A DNA stretch of 64,000 nt from Peromyscus leucopus (taxonomy: Eukaryota; Chordata; Mammalia; Rodentia; Cricetidae): NCBI RefSeq assembly GCF_004664715.2, contig NC_051075.1, positions 31,888,504 to 31,952,503 of the forward strand. The letters run 5' to 3'. Below, piece after piece: positions 47,408 through 59,600 of this stretch (positions are counted from its first letter, which is position 1; each line of letters begins with the position of its first letter). The position numbers and the translations under genes were made by a program. The notes beneath the pieces were generated by a model. It saw only the letters and a list, made by a program, of their open reading frames with translations, was not told where the DNA came from and searched no databases.

Positions 47408-47552
47408 TCTTTCAGTTAACCTACCTCCTATCCTCTGTTTTCCCCCTGTACTCTTATAGATATGAAGAATAATATCATACTTTAAAATCATACTTTAATA
47501 TCATACTTTAATATCATACTTTAAAATCATTTCACATTAACTAAAATGAATA
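47408..47552 (+). repeat. Direct duplication, copy 2, with internal expansion
   Basis: This matches 45756-45867 except for an insertion at 47489-47525, where the word 'atcatacttta(at)' is repeated in tandem with a period of about 12-14 bp. Confidence 0.93.
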
Positions 47553-47567
47553 TTGTGTGTCAATAGT

Positions 47568-48085
47568 TGTGGTGATGTTTGTAATCTAAGACATAAAGCT
47601 TGCTTGGAGATCAGAGGACAGAGCCAACCAGAGTTAAACACAGAGGTCAAACAGTGGTGGCACACTGCTTTAATCGGGAGGCAAAGGCAGAGCTCTGTCT
47701 GGATCTCTGTGAGCTCAAGGCCACACTGGGCTGCATGAGATTGATACAGTCTAGGACAGAAACAGAGCCAGGCAGTGGTGGTACACACCTTTAACCCCAG
47801 TATTTAGGAAGCAAACATGCCATTAATCCCAGCACTAGGAAGGTTGAGATAGGAACTCAAATGGCTGGGCAGAGAAAGGAATATAAGGCATGAAGAGAGA
47901 GGAACTAGAGAGTCTTTCTGCTGAGGACTCAAGAGCATTCAGTCCGAGGATTTTTGGAGACAGGATCGGCTGGGGAATTGGCAAAGTGAGAAGTGGCTGT
48001 GACTTGTTTCCTCTGATCTTTCAGCATTTACCCCAATGTCTGGCTCTGTATTTTTATTATAAGACCATTTAGGATTCATGCAACA
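47568..48085 (+). mobile_element. Solo LTR, sense, perfect 6-bp TSD, two B1-like modules
   Basis: This 518-bp TG...CA element starts tgtggtgatgtttg and ends ttcatgcaaca, flanked by aatagt at 47562-47567 and 48086-48091. In sense it carries two B1-head-like modules: 47646-47740 ('cagtggtggcacac', 'ggatctctgtgagctcaagg') and 47765-47850 ('caggcagtggtggtacaca', 'taatcccagcac'). 'gaatataaggcatg' near 47880 is a plausible TATA box. It is related to the antisense LTRs at 4336, 16973 and 34874. Confidence 0.85.
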
Positions 48086-48091
48086 AATAGT

Positions 48092-50053
48092 AATGAGACA
48101 GAGTCCACTTCTTTATGGACGTTATCAACTTCTATATAAGTAGATGGGAACAAATTTGGCTGTGAAAAAAACGATTGCTTCAATATTGAAATGCTGGTAT
48201 CCCTGAAGTGTAATCCTTTATTTTCAAATAGCAGAAAAGTTACAAAGCACTTTGAAATTATTTGGTAACAAATAGCAATAAGTAAGGGCCAGTAATGGCA
48301 GCAAGTACATGTGGATAATACAAGGGAGAGTGTGATTGATCCTAACCCTCAATGATACTGGAAAGAAAAGGCTATGCACTGGCCAATTTGCTAGCATTTT
48401 TATTACATTCCAAATCTGTCCATGAAAGATAAGTGCAGCTGCTGCAAGAGAATTAAAGATTAAAGCAGCCTTGGGCTCTATAAAACTTAAGATAAAGCTG
48501 TTCTTCCTGGGGTCTCTTCTGGAAGCATTTTCCCTGTTCACCCTGTAATTAGCATTGGTGGTTGGTTGATTTTATAGAAATGAGCTACTGAAAGGATATG
48601 GTGTTGAGTAAGGGAATCCTTTAAATAGTTTAAAAAGAGAGAAAATAATAAGAAAGGCTAGGAGGAATAATAACAGATTTATACAGCACAATTCAATTGC
48701 AAACTGGTCACCTAACGGGTATTTTTATACTGTTTATTACATTGCCATGTCACTAAACCCTTTTTGACATAGAGAAGATAAATATCCCAAGACAACAAAT
48801 TCTTCCAGTATCTTGTTGAAATTACCACACTGTGTAATGTACACATACTATAAAATATTTGATCTACTCATTTTATTTCCAGTTGGCTTTATTTTATTTC
48901 AATTGTTTTAGTAGTAAAAGCCATACCAAACAGTTTTAGATATCTAACTCCCTCAGTTCTGGACTCCTACTCTCTATCTCTATAATTCAGGGGAAAAAGA
49001 AAGCAACCTGTTCTGTTCCCATTAGCTGATAGCCCTTCCAGTTAACTTAGTAGACTGTGGCCAGCTTTTTGTGCACTAGCAAAGGATATACCTGTCTATC
49101 TTTTTCTTGAGATCCTTGATAATTAAACTTGAATGTGTACTTCCCTAAAGACTTTTTTCCTTTTAAGTTTCTTAGAGTTTAGTTTTTGCAAATGAAGTCA
49201 GATATTTAAAGATATTTATTTTCTAGAATAGCAAGATTCTCGAGCACAGAAATGTGTTCTTTGCATCTGAAATAGCCCCACCTGCATTATTAATATTAAG
49301 TAAATATGGAGAAGAGCAAAGAGAAAGAAAGAATGAGAAGAATTCCTATTGTGAAATGATGCCTGGCCAGACACATGCAGCCCAAACTTTGTGTTTTATA
49401 TGCTTAAGAAATTTTGAAGGTTGAACTTGGACAGGTAGAGCTAAGTGGCAGCTGTGTATGATCTGCTAACCATCACCTCTCCCTAAATACTCCACAATTA
49501 ACAAACACCAGACTGTGTTATGAACTAAGGAAACTAAGAAAGAGAGCACAGTTTCTAGTTTTAAAGAATTTTTAAAGGATGCATCCTGGCATTACTAGGA
49601 GACATAATCTCACAGCAAACTCCCTGAATGTCTGGCTCATTCAATCTTCCCAATCCCTCTTCTACAATGTTCCCTGAACTTTAAGTAGAGTGTTTTGTAG
49701 CTGTATCCATTGGTATTAGTTTCACAACTCTGCAGTTGGATTGGTTGTGGTTTTTCTGTAATGATCTCTTTCTTTTGCAAAGAGAAGTTTCTTTGATGAG
49801 AAGTGAAGACTAAAATTATCTGTGGCTATAAGAACAAATGTTTATAATGTTGTTAGAGATTATGTTTGTTTAGTAAACCAGTAATTGAAATTTCTCCTCC
49901 AAGATCCCTGATTTCACTAGCTCTGAGTAGTTGGCTAGGTTTCCAGTACCAATCATGGTTTCTCTCTTGTTGAAGCAATCTTAAGTTTTATGAGCTATTT
50001 GTTGGTTAACTCCAAGCTATGCATACTACTACTGCACTCTTAGTATTAGCATG
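48092..50053. other. Unrecognised DNA
   Basis: No repeat or exon recognised over nearly 2 kb; this is among the longest apparently unique stretches. The 105-aa minus frame at 48224-48541 has no motif I know. Confidence 0.4.
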
Positions 50054-50502
50054 TCATGTTGGTTACTGTTATGGTTCATAGATGTCTTAAAGTTACTATT
50101 CCTAAAATGAAACAACATGACCAAAAGAACTTGGGAAGAAAAGAGATTATTTGGCTTACAAGACCTGAGTCACAGTCCATTGAGGGAAACAAAGGCAGGA
50201 GCTCAAACCAGGTGGGAACCTGTGGGCAGGAGCTGATGCAGAAGCCATGGAGGAGTGTTGTTTATTGGCTTGCTTGCTCCTTATGGCTTCCTTAACCTGC
50301 TTTCTTATAAAACCCAGAACCATAATCTCAGGAGTGGCACCACTCACAGTGGCCTGGGCTCTCTCCCATCAATTGTTAATTAGGAAAATGGCCTATATGT
50401 CTGACTACTGCTTAATCTTATGAAGGCATTTTCTCAATTGAGGTTTCCCTCCTCTCAGATGACCTAGCTATGTCAAGTTGACATAAAACTAACCAGTACA
50501 AC
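50054..50502 (+). mobile_element. Old dispersed rodent repeat
   Basis: 'catgaccaaaagaacttggg', 'gagattatttggcttac', 'ggaggagtgttgtttattgg', 'cagtggcctgggctctctccc', 'ggcattttctcaattgagg' and 'atgtcaagttgacataaaac' form a block I recall as a common rodent interspersed repeat. Class not assigned. Confidence 0.55.
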
Positions 50503-50563
50503 AGGTATATTAGATGGATAAGACTGTTACCTGCTTCCCTCCTTTGGAAACTTGAGTGGTACC

Positions 50564-50756
50564 TGTAGGTTCGGGTCACCGCTTGGCTGTGTCCTTGAAC
50601 ACAGAGAGACTCTGCCTGCCACAGTGATCAGATTAAGGGCGTGTGCCACCACCAGACTTCTGCTAAATGGCCTCCTTTTAACTCTGACCCCCAGGCAACT
50701 TTATTTATTAACATACAAATAAAATCACATTTCAGCACAAATAAAATATCACCATA
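50564..50756 (-). mobile_element. Miniature LTR of the 34874 family
   Basis: 193 bp beginning tgtagg and ending atcaccata. From 'cttggctgtgtccttga' onward it matches 35170-35343, but the 270 bp or so expected after the first TGTAG is absent. Flanks are ggtacc (50558-50563) and ggtatc (50757-50762), 5/6 identical, so the short form seems to have been inserted or deleted within intact ends. Confidence 0.65.
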
Positions 50757-50770
50757 GGTATCTTCTACAA

Positions 50771-50998
50771 TAGTGGTTCTCAACCTTTCTAATGTTACTG
50801 CAACACTTTCATGTAATTCCTCAGGTTGTGGTGATCCCCAACCATAAAATTATTTTCATTGATACTTCATAACTATAATTTTGCTATTGTTATGAATTGT
50901 GATGTAAATATCTGATATGCCAGATATCTAATATGCATCCTTTGTGAAAGGGTCATTCAACCCCCAAAGGAGTCTTAATCCACAAGTTGAGAACAATG
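50771..50998. mobile_element. hAT-type MITE, URR1-like
   Basis: Terminal inverted repeats: 'agtggttctcaacctt' at the left and 'aagttgagaacaatg' at the right. The body includes 'caaccataaaattattttc', 'cataactataattttgct' and 'gtgaaagggtcattcaac', the layout of the rodent URR1 hAT-Charlie element. About 228 bp. An 8-bp target duplication could not be confirmed. Confidence 0.75.
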
Positions 50999-50999
50999 A

Positions 51000-51690
51000 A
51001 AGTCTAGAACTGTGCAAGATAGTCCTCAAGGAGGACGAATTGAAGTCAGTTCCACCTCAGGGGCCTCTGAACCCTGCCTGAAGGGCATGGTATCTTTAGA
51101 AGTAGGGACTTACTTTCTGTCCCTGGAGGGCAGTCAAGGACAATGGCAATAGTCTCTGTTTAGGAAGTCCCTTGGACAGCCATGACCAACTCCTAAAGGA
51201 GAACTTCTCATGCCTGATGCTGGGGATTTTATTAGGTGGTCTTTGGCTCTTAGAGAGATCATTGTCAGCCCAGATGAAAAAAAAAATGTTCTCACCAAAT
51301 ATCACCATCTTAACATGATCTGAACAAGGACAACAATAGATATGCCCAAGTGGAGCTGGTCAAGACCAGATGGCCTTAATCCTACACCAAGGGCTACAGG
51401 CAACTAAGGACTGCTGAGAGCAGGGCAGATACTCCTTCCCAGGAAAGAGCACAACAATTGGTGATGAAATGGCAAATGCTCAGCCCTGAAAACATGCACA
51501 CAAGTAAGATTATACAGACTGAGCAGGCTACGTTTAGGAATATGCACACATATGCCTGTAAAGTAACTAACAAAGAAAAGGCCATCAATTCTAACAAGAA
51601 CAAAAAGGGGTATATGGGAGAGCTTGGAGGGAGGAATGGGAAATTGGAGAAGATTTTATTGTAATCTAATCTCAAATTTAAAAGGAAGTA
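51000..51690 (+). mobile_element. 5'-truncated old L1 (Lx-type), 3' UTR
   Basis: Sense L1 3' UTR: 'ccagatggccttaatcctac', 'caggcaactaaggactgctg', 'cagccctgaaaacatgcac', 'gactgagcaggctacgttta', 'gtatatgggagagcttggag' and 'gtaatctaatctcaaattta'. The A-rich end is short. Confidence 0.75.
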
Positions 51691-53849
51691 TTCAAAAGCA
51701 TAGTTACTATATCATTGTTCTTCCAGCTTCAAGTATTGTGAAGAGAGACATCTACTTGTGGGAGAGAGAAGAAATTAGTACAAGCTTAGGACTTGAAACC
51801 CAGTCCAGACCCTGCTAGTGCCTTACAAAGCCACACACCCCTATATCACACCATCATCCACAGAACATACTGCTGAAACTGTGTTATCCATCTGACAAAG
51901 ACACTGGTCATAGCTCAAGCAGACATGAGTAGCACAAAAGCTAACACAGGGTTTTATCAAGAACTTAGTGCTCAGAAAACCATGGCGATCCATTGAACTA
52001 TGAAGAAACAAAAGGGCACTAGACTCAGGCCAGACATAATACAGAACTGCTAGACCTACCCAAACACCCGGTAGAAACCTACTTATCAATGAGATAGTCT
52101 GATGCTGGCTCTGACAGCTCTTTGTTTGCATAAGTTGTGGTCCAGTGCTTTCAACCTTATCCACTTCAGTAGTCTATAGTATCAAAATGTATCATCACTA
52201 AACTTAGAGTGGGCCTGAGACTATGAAGATCCTCCCAGTTGCAAAACTTGGGGACAATCTAGGCTCTAATATGAGCCTAGAAACCAAAATATTTTCCTAC
52301 CAGCCTTTCCACAATTTTAAAAGCATCACTACCCCCAGAATACTGCTTGATGACGGAGTTCTGGACATGCACTAGACAGAGACATCTGCCTCAGTGTGTC
52401 AGAATCCTGTTTTGATCTGCACCACCAGTGGTAGATCTGAATTCTGTGAATGCCCCAGCAACTGGTAGACTCAGTTGTGACCTAGATTGCTACTTAGACA
52501 GCCTTGGTGTCCAAAACACTGCCTTCAATAACATTAGCTCAAATTTGGCCAGCAAAGTATGGAGTAAATTTTCATTCTGTGCTGTGTAATTTCCTAGAAA
52601 GATGTCCAAATGCTTAGTCATCCCAGATATGATATTTAGAAAGAAACAAACTATTTCTTCCAATTCTAGCATAGTAAAACATTAACTTTACTAGGGTTCT
52701 TGTGAAACTGTGGATGAAGGATTACTTATAAGAGCATGGGTAACTTAAAAACAGCTGAACCATCAAAAAGTCTACTTCAACATGGATCATAGCTCTCAAA
52801 AATTATGTTGCTATAGCCACTTACTTAATTTACAGGCATATTGACCCACCAGAAATTCTCCCTACCCAGGAATTCTTTACTGATATTGCAGCCTTGAGAG
52901 TCAGCCTTTAGAATTTTGTACCTTTCTTAGCTTCCTGCACCTTGTAAGAAGTGTCAGTTCTTTGAGTCTTCTGAGTCTCCTTTTGTGACATGATATGATA
53001 AGATATGAGATGAGATGTGATGAAATGAGATGAGATGAGATAAGACATGAATGTTTCAATTCGGAAGAACTAGCTGTTCAACATACTGAAAGCAGAACAG
53101 CATAGTAAACAGAGGATTTTGTCTTAGGACTTGGTGCCAAGCCGGGACACCAAATACTAGGCAAACCTTAACAGCTGTTCCCTACACCTGACTGCAGAAA
53201 GAGCATTTGAAACATCCGTGTATTAACAAATCCCAGTCGGTCAGACTTTTAATCTGGTAAACGGGACCTGAGGCAGTTTCAGTGGGCATTGGCCTTGAGT
53301 CTTCTTCAGCAATAAGCAGACCATCAGAGTACAAGCATTTATCCTAACAATGCTGGCCTAGTATTCATAGGCTTTGGGCTCGGGCTACAACACAACTTTG
53401 CAGAGATAGCGGCTGTAAACGTAGCATAGATACCTAAGGCTGGTTTCTCCACAGAGATTTTTTTCAGAACCAAATAAAATTCTGCAGTGCCTTATCACAG
53501 ACTACCAGTGGTTGGAAGGGAAGATGCCTGCTCCTTGCCAATTAATATCAATTCTAATGCCAGAAGAGGTTAACAAGAGGCTGGCTATTTTAGAACTCCC
53601 TTGGCTTATGTGGAAAAGCATACCAACTGAACATATGGGAAGAACCTGGCCCTGGATCACCATCCAGTGCCCAAATGCTGTCAACACACCAACTGAAGAC
53701 TTCAGCAAGTTTGGGATTAGTATACTGTGTGGTGATCAGGGAGTAGAAGTGACTCCAGGTTCAAAGAAGCCTGTTAGAACTCTGGGAAATACAGACATGG
53801 CAAAGCCAGATTACAAATACAGAAATAAATAGCAAATCCTTCAAAGCAT
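51691..53849. other. Unassigned sequence 5' of an ancient L1
   Basis: I do not recognise this sequence. A degenerate GATGA/GATAT pentamer tract lies at 52985-53045. The frame 53512-53832 (106 aa) is the longest frame in the window that I cannot attribute to a repeat; it lacks recognisable motifs. The stretch could be old L1 5' DNA, an unknown repeat, or unique. Confidence 0.4.
52985..53045 (+). repeat. (GATGA)-type degenerate tandem repeat
   Basis: Units of gatga/gatat/gatgt repeat with a five-base period for about 60 bp. Confidence 0.85.
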
Positions 53850-55114
53850 AGGTGTTAGTACAAAAGAAGACTTCATGACTTCATATAGCAATCTAAACGA
53901 GGTTTCAGAAACCAGACTGTGATCAGTATAAAAGAACTCTTAGAGAACTTAGGACACTTGTTCTCAGGAAACTTCAAGAAAACCCACAGGGGAAAGATCT
54001 AACACTGTAACAGAAAAAGTTAATGTAAGTTAATTTGAAGCAATGAACAAAAATCTTTGTGCTGAAAAATACACTAAGAAAAATTTAAAGCATGACAGAA
54101 GGCATAGAGGTTAAGCTAAATCAAGCAGAGGAAAGAATTAGTAAGCTTGAAGATGTTCTATCAGAAAATGTTGAGAATACGGTGTTTCTCAGCAACACTG
54201 CAAGGAGATTTGGTATCTACATGCAAGACAATTATACTGGACACCTATCTCTCAACAGTTACAGATTAACTCAAAATGAATTAAAGGCTTAAATAGACCC
54301 TCAAAACAATTAAACTGCTGGAAGAAAACACAGGGGAAATGCTTCAGAACATTCAATAAGCAAGAATTTTTTAAGACAATCCCTAAAAGCTTAGAAAACA
54401 AAAAGGCAAAAGGAACTGGACAAAACTAAAAGTCTTCTGCACCAAAAAAGGAAACAGACGCTCACCAGAGGGGCAAGATAGTCCACAGAATGCAAGGAAA
54501 TATTTCCAGAGATGAACCTGATGATATTCAGGAAAATATACACACTGTTTAAGGAAATCAAGAAATTCTGTAGGAAGAACAGATCTAAGGAGACATCCAA
54601 ACACTTCTCCAAGGCCATGAGATGGCTCAGATGGTAGTGGTGCCTGCCACCAAGCCTAAACACCAGACTGTGGTCCCCAATACTCACACGATAGGAGAGA
54701 GCCGACTCCTGCAAGTCATCCTCTTACCCCCACAGGGTCACAGCAGCATGCCTTCCACTGCCAACAACCAAATAAGTAATAAAAGAATAATTTAAAAAAG
54801 AATGTAAGCTAACAATCCAATTACAGACAAATATATGGAAGTTTAAAAGAAGAAATTTAAAATGGGACTATCATATAACGAAGAAGTCCATTAGTGAGTA
54901 TGGATCCATAGGAAATAAAAGCAGTATATTGGGGGGGGGGATCTTCACTTTATACATACCCAGTAACAAAGAGAGGGAAACAATTTAAGTGTTTATCATT
55001 GATTAGTGGATAATAAAAACGTGGTCCATATAAACAGTGGGATATTGTACAGTCACAAAAGTAAATGAAAAATTGCCATTAACGACAGCATGCATTGAAT
55101 TGAAAGCCATCATG
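53850..55114 (+). mobile_element. Ancient L1 with ORF1 and ORF2 remnants
   Basis: 54100-54180 encodes an ORF1 coiled-coil-like segment ('LNQAEERISKLEDVL'). 54300-54600 matches ORF2 downstream of the reverse transcriptase ('gaagaaaacacaggggaaatg', 'ctaaaagtcttctgcacc'), and 54990-55100 the ORF2 C-terminus. The large gap between ORF1 and late ORF2 means an internal deletion or a HAL1-like history. A B3 SINE is inserted at 54605-54800. A G10 homopolymer occurs at 54931-54940. Confidence 0.6.
54605..54800 (+). mobile_element. B3-type SINE
   Basis: 'gagatggctcagatggtagtgg', 'gcctgccaccaagcctaaac', 'ataggagagagccgactcctg', 'caagtcatcctcttac' and an A-rich end at 54770-54800. The tRNA-like head with A and B box regions is recognisable. 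It is inserted in the ancient L1. Confidence 0.85.
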
Positions 55115-55570
55115 TTACAGAATCCACCAGCTGTGACTGGACCAAGAGGTGACTGACTCCTCTCCCACCTAGAGAGTCCTGCCTCTAAAACCTAGGTTCT
55201 GAGGCATAACACATGCTTCCACACCCCTAACTATCACTGTTCTAGTTGCAGGCTAGCAGGGAAGACTCCTGCTGGCAGGCCTCCTACTACCAACACCCCT
55301 CATTGGATCCTGCAATTTACAAGACCTACTCCCTCCTCTAAACCCATCCACCCCCCCCACAACCTCAGCAGCTCCCTGAGATACAGAATCAGCTAGCTCC
55401 AATTGGACCAACAGCTCCAAATGGACCAAGAGTGGCCCCCTGCAAAACAGACACAGGAAGCACAGACTGGACCAAGAGCAGCTCCCTCAGACACAGACAC
55501 CTCTTGCATCTACTGGAGGAAGAGATGGGTAGATACCAGTGCAAAAATACATAGAACAACATAGAGAAAT

Positions 55571-56605
55571 ATGGCACCACCAGAACCTAGCAGTTCTACA
55601 GCAGCAAAACCAGAACATCACAGTGTAGAAGAAGCAGAAGAAAGCAACTTTAAAAATAATTTTAAGAAGATGATAGAGGCCTTTAAAGAGGAAAGGAAAA
55701 AAATCCCTTAAAGAAATTGAGAAAAAGACAAACAAAAAATTGGAAGAAATCAATAAATCCCTTAAAGAAAGCCAAGAAAACCAAGAAAAAGCAATTAAAC
55801 AGGATAAGTAAATAGTTCAAGACCTGAAAAGTGAAATAGAAACAATGAAGAAGACACAAATAGAGGGAATGCTAGAAATGGAAAATCTGGGTAAATGAAC
55901 AGAAACTCTAGATGCAAGCATAACCAACAGAATACAAGATATGGAAGAGAGAATCTCTGGCATAGAGGATACAATAAGGGAAACAGTTCATCAATCAAAG
56001 AAAACACTAAAGCCAAAAAAGTCATAATGAAAAACATGCAGGAAATCTGAGGCACCATGAAAAGGCCAAACCTAAGAACAATAGGGATAGAAGAAGAATA
56101 CCAAATCAAAGGCACAGAAAATATATTCAACAAAATCATAGAAGAAAAATTTCCTAACTTAAAGAAATAAATGCCTATGAAGATACAAAAAGCTTACAGA
56201 AAACCAAATAGACTAGACCCTCAAAAAATTCCACTTGCCACATAATAATCAAACCACTAAACATACAGAATAAGGAAAGAATATGAAGAGCTGCAAAGAA
56301 AAAAAGGCCAAGCGACTTATAAAGGCAGACCCATCAGAATAACACCTCATTTCTCAATGGAGATTCTGAAAGCCAAAAGGTCCTGAACAAATGTAATGAA
56401 GACACTAAGAGACCATGGATGCCAACCCAGACTACGATACTCAGCAAAACTTTCAAACACCATAGAAAGAGTAAATAAGATATTCCAAAACAAAACCAGA
56501 CTTAAGCAATACCTACCCACAAATCCAGCCCTACAGAAAGCACTAGAAGGAAAACGCCAAACTAAGCAAGTTAGATGCACCCTTGAAAACACAAGCAATA
56601 GATAA
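55571..56605 (+). pseudogene. L1 ORF1 (broken)
   Basis: L1 ORF1p is the RNA-binding coat protein of the L1 particle. The frame starts at ATG 55571 (MAPPEPSSSTAAKPEHHS) and stops after about 50 codons, because of a frameshift in the A-rich run near 55687-55697. The coiled coil continues in another frame with stops near 55809 and 55898. An RRM-like part follows (about 56055-56210), and the C-terminal domain ends at 56605 ('MKTLRDHGCQPRLRYSAKLS'). Length is close to that of a normal rodent ORF1, but it is clearly dead. Confidence 0.85.
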
Positions 56606-56619
56606 CCCCACAGCAGCAA

Positions 56620-59600
56620 ATCCCAAAGAAAGGAAATATACACACTATCACTAAAATATAACAGGAATTAACAATCACTTGTCATTAATATCCCTTAATT
56701 TCAATAGACTCAACTTGCCTATAAAAAGACAAAGGTGAACAGAATAAATACAAAAACAGGATCTATCTTTCTGCTACATACAAGAAACACACCTCAACTT
56801 TAAAGACAGACACTGCCCCAGAGTAAAAGGTTGGGAAAAGACTTTCCAATCAAATGGACTTAAGATGCAAGCTGGTGTAGTTATCCTAATATCTAACAAA
56901 ATAGACTTCAAACTAGAATCAATCAAATAAGATTGGGAAGAACATTACATATTCATCACAGGAAAATTCCACAAAGATGAAATCTCAATTCGGAACATTC
57001 ATGCCCCAAATACAAGATCACCCACATATGTAAAAGAAACAGTACTAAATCTTAAATTGTACATCAAACCCCCACACTAATAATGAGAGACTTCAAAACC
57101 CACTCTCACCAATGGACAGGTCTGCCAGAAAGAAACTGAACAAACAAATAACAGATCTAACAGATGTTATAACTCAAATGGACTTAATATATATCTACAG
57201 AACATTCCACCCTAACACAAAACATTATACCTTCTTCTCAGCACCCCATGGAACTTTCTCTAAAATCAACCATAAATTCAGTTACAAAGCAAATCTCAAT
57301 AGATACAAAAAATTGAAATAACCTCCTGTATTTTACTGAACCACCATGGCTTAAACTTAGATTTCAACAACAACAAAAAAATTACAGAAAGCCTACAGTC
57401 TCATGGAAACTGAATAATGCTCCACTGAATCACCAATGGGTCAAGGAAGAAAGAAAGAAAGCAAATACTTCCTAGAATTCAATGAAAATGAATGTACTAC
57501 ATACCCCAAAATATGGGACACTATGAAAGCAGCACCAAGAGGAAAATTCATAGCACTAAATGTCCGCATGAAGAAGTTGAAGAAATCTCACACTAGTGAC
57601 TTAATAGCACACCTGAAAGCTCTAGAACAAAACAAAACAAACTCATTCAGGAGGAATAGAGACCAGGAAATAATCAAATTGAGGGCTGAAATCAATAAAA
57701 TAGAAACAAAGAGAACAATACAAAGAAACAATGAAACAAAGAGTTGGTTCTTTGAGAAAATCAACAAGATAAACAAACCCTTATCAAAAAACCTTAACCA
57801 AAAGGCAGAGAGAGAACATTCAAATTATCAAAATCAGAAAATAAAAGGGAGACATAACAACAGACAATGAGGAAACTGAGAATCATCAGATCATACTTCA
57901 AAATTGTACTGTACTCCACAAAATTGGAAAATCTAAAAGAAATGGACAATTTTCTGGATAGCTACCACATACCAAAATTAAATCAAGACCAGATAAACAA
58001 CTTAAATAGTCATATAACCACTGAGGAAATAGAATCAGTCATTAAATATCTCCCAATCGAAAAAAGCCCAGGACCAGATGGTTTCAACACCGAATTCTAT
58101 CAGAATTTCAAAGAAGACCTAGTACCAATACTATTCAAATTGTTCCACACAATAGAAACAGAAGGAACTTTGCCAAATTCTTTATATGAGGCTGCAGTTA
58201 CCCTGATATCCAACCACACAAAGATGCAACAAAGAAAGAGAATTATAGACTAATCTCCCTCATGAACATTGATGCAAAAATACTCAATAAAATACTGGCG
58301 AACTGAATCTAAAAACACATCAAAAAAATTATCCACCATTACCAAGTAGGCTTCATCCAAGAGATGCAAGGATGGTTCAACATATGAAAATCTGTCAATG
58401 TAAAACACCATATAAAGAAACTGAAAGAAAAAAATCAGCATGATCATCTCATTAGATGCTGAAAAGTCTTTGACAAAATCCAACATCCCTTCATGATAAA
58501 GGTCTTAGAGAGATCAGGAATACAGGAAACTTACCTAAACACAGTGAAGGCAATTTACAGCAAGCAGATAGCCAACATCAAATTTATGGAGAGAAATTCA
58601 AAGCAATTTCATTAAAATCAGGAACAAGGCAATATTGTCCACTCACCTCATATCTATTCAATATAGTACTCAAATTCTAACTAGATCAATAAAAAAACAA
58701 GAGGAGATCAAGGGGATGTAAGTTGGAAAGAAAGAAGTAAAACTTTCACTATTTGCAGATAATGATACTATACATAAGTGACCCAAAAATTCTACCAGAG
58801 AATTCCTACAACTGATAAACATCTTCAGTAATGTGACAGTATATAAGATTAACTCAAAATATCAGTCTCTCTCCTACATACAAATGATAAACAGGCCAAG
58901 AAAGAAATTAGAGAAACATCACCCTTTACAATAGCCACAAATAATATAAAATACCTTGGGGTAACTCTAAGCAAGTGAAAGACCTGTATGACAAGAACTT
59001 TAAGTCCCTAAAGAATGAAATTGAAGAAGATGTCAGAAAATGGAAAGATCTCCCATGCTCATGGATAGGCGGGGTTAACATAGTAAAAAATGGCAATCTT
59101 ACCAAAAGCAATCTACAGATTCAATGCAATCCCCATCAAAATCCCAACACAATTCTTCACAGACCTGGAAAGAACAAAACTCAACTTCATATGGAAAAAC
59201 AAAAAACACAGTATAGCTAAAACAATCATGTATAATAAATCAACTTCTGAAGGCATCACCATCCCTGACCTCAAGCTCTACTATAGAACTATCATAATAA
59301 AAATAGCTTGGTATTGGCATAAAACCAACATGTGGATGAATGGAATCCACTTGAAGACCAGGACATTAATCTGAAGACCTATGAACACCTGATTTTTTAC
59401 AAAGAAGCCAAAATTGTACAATGAAAAAAAAAGAAGACATCTTTAACAAGTGGTGCTGGCATAACTGGATGTCAACATGTATAAGATTACAAATAGATCC
59501 ATATCTATCACCATGCACAAAACCCAAATCCAAGTGGATCAAAGACCTCATCATAAATCCAGCTACACTGAACCTGATAGAGGAGAAAGTAAGAAGTAGC

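Noticed and set aside
45756..47552. The 112-bp repeats as the target-site duplication of the enclosed L1
   Set aside because: Far too long for L1 integration and nearly identical, while the L1 between them is old; they also do not abut the L1's ends.
57436..58253. 144-aa and 128-aa frames as genes
   Set aside because: Sequence words identify them as L1 ORF2 linker and early reverse transcriptase regions of the broken L1.
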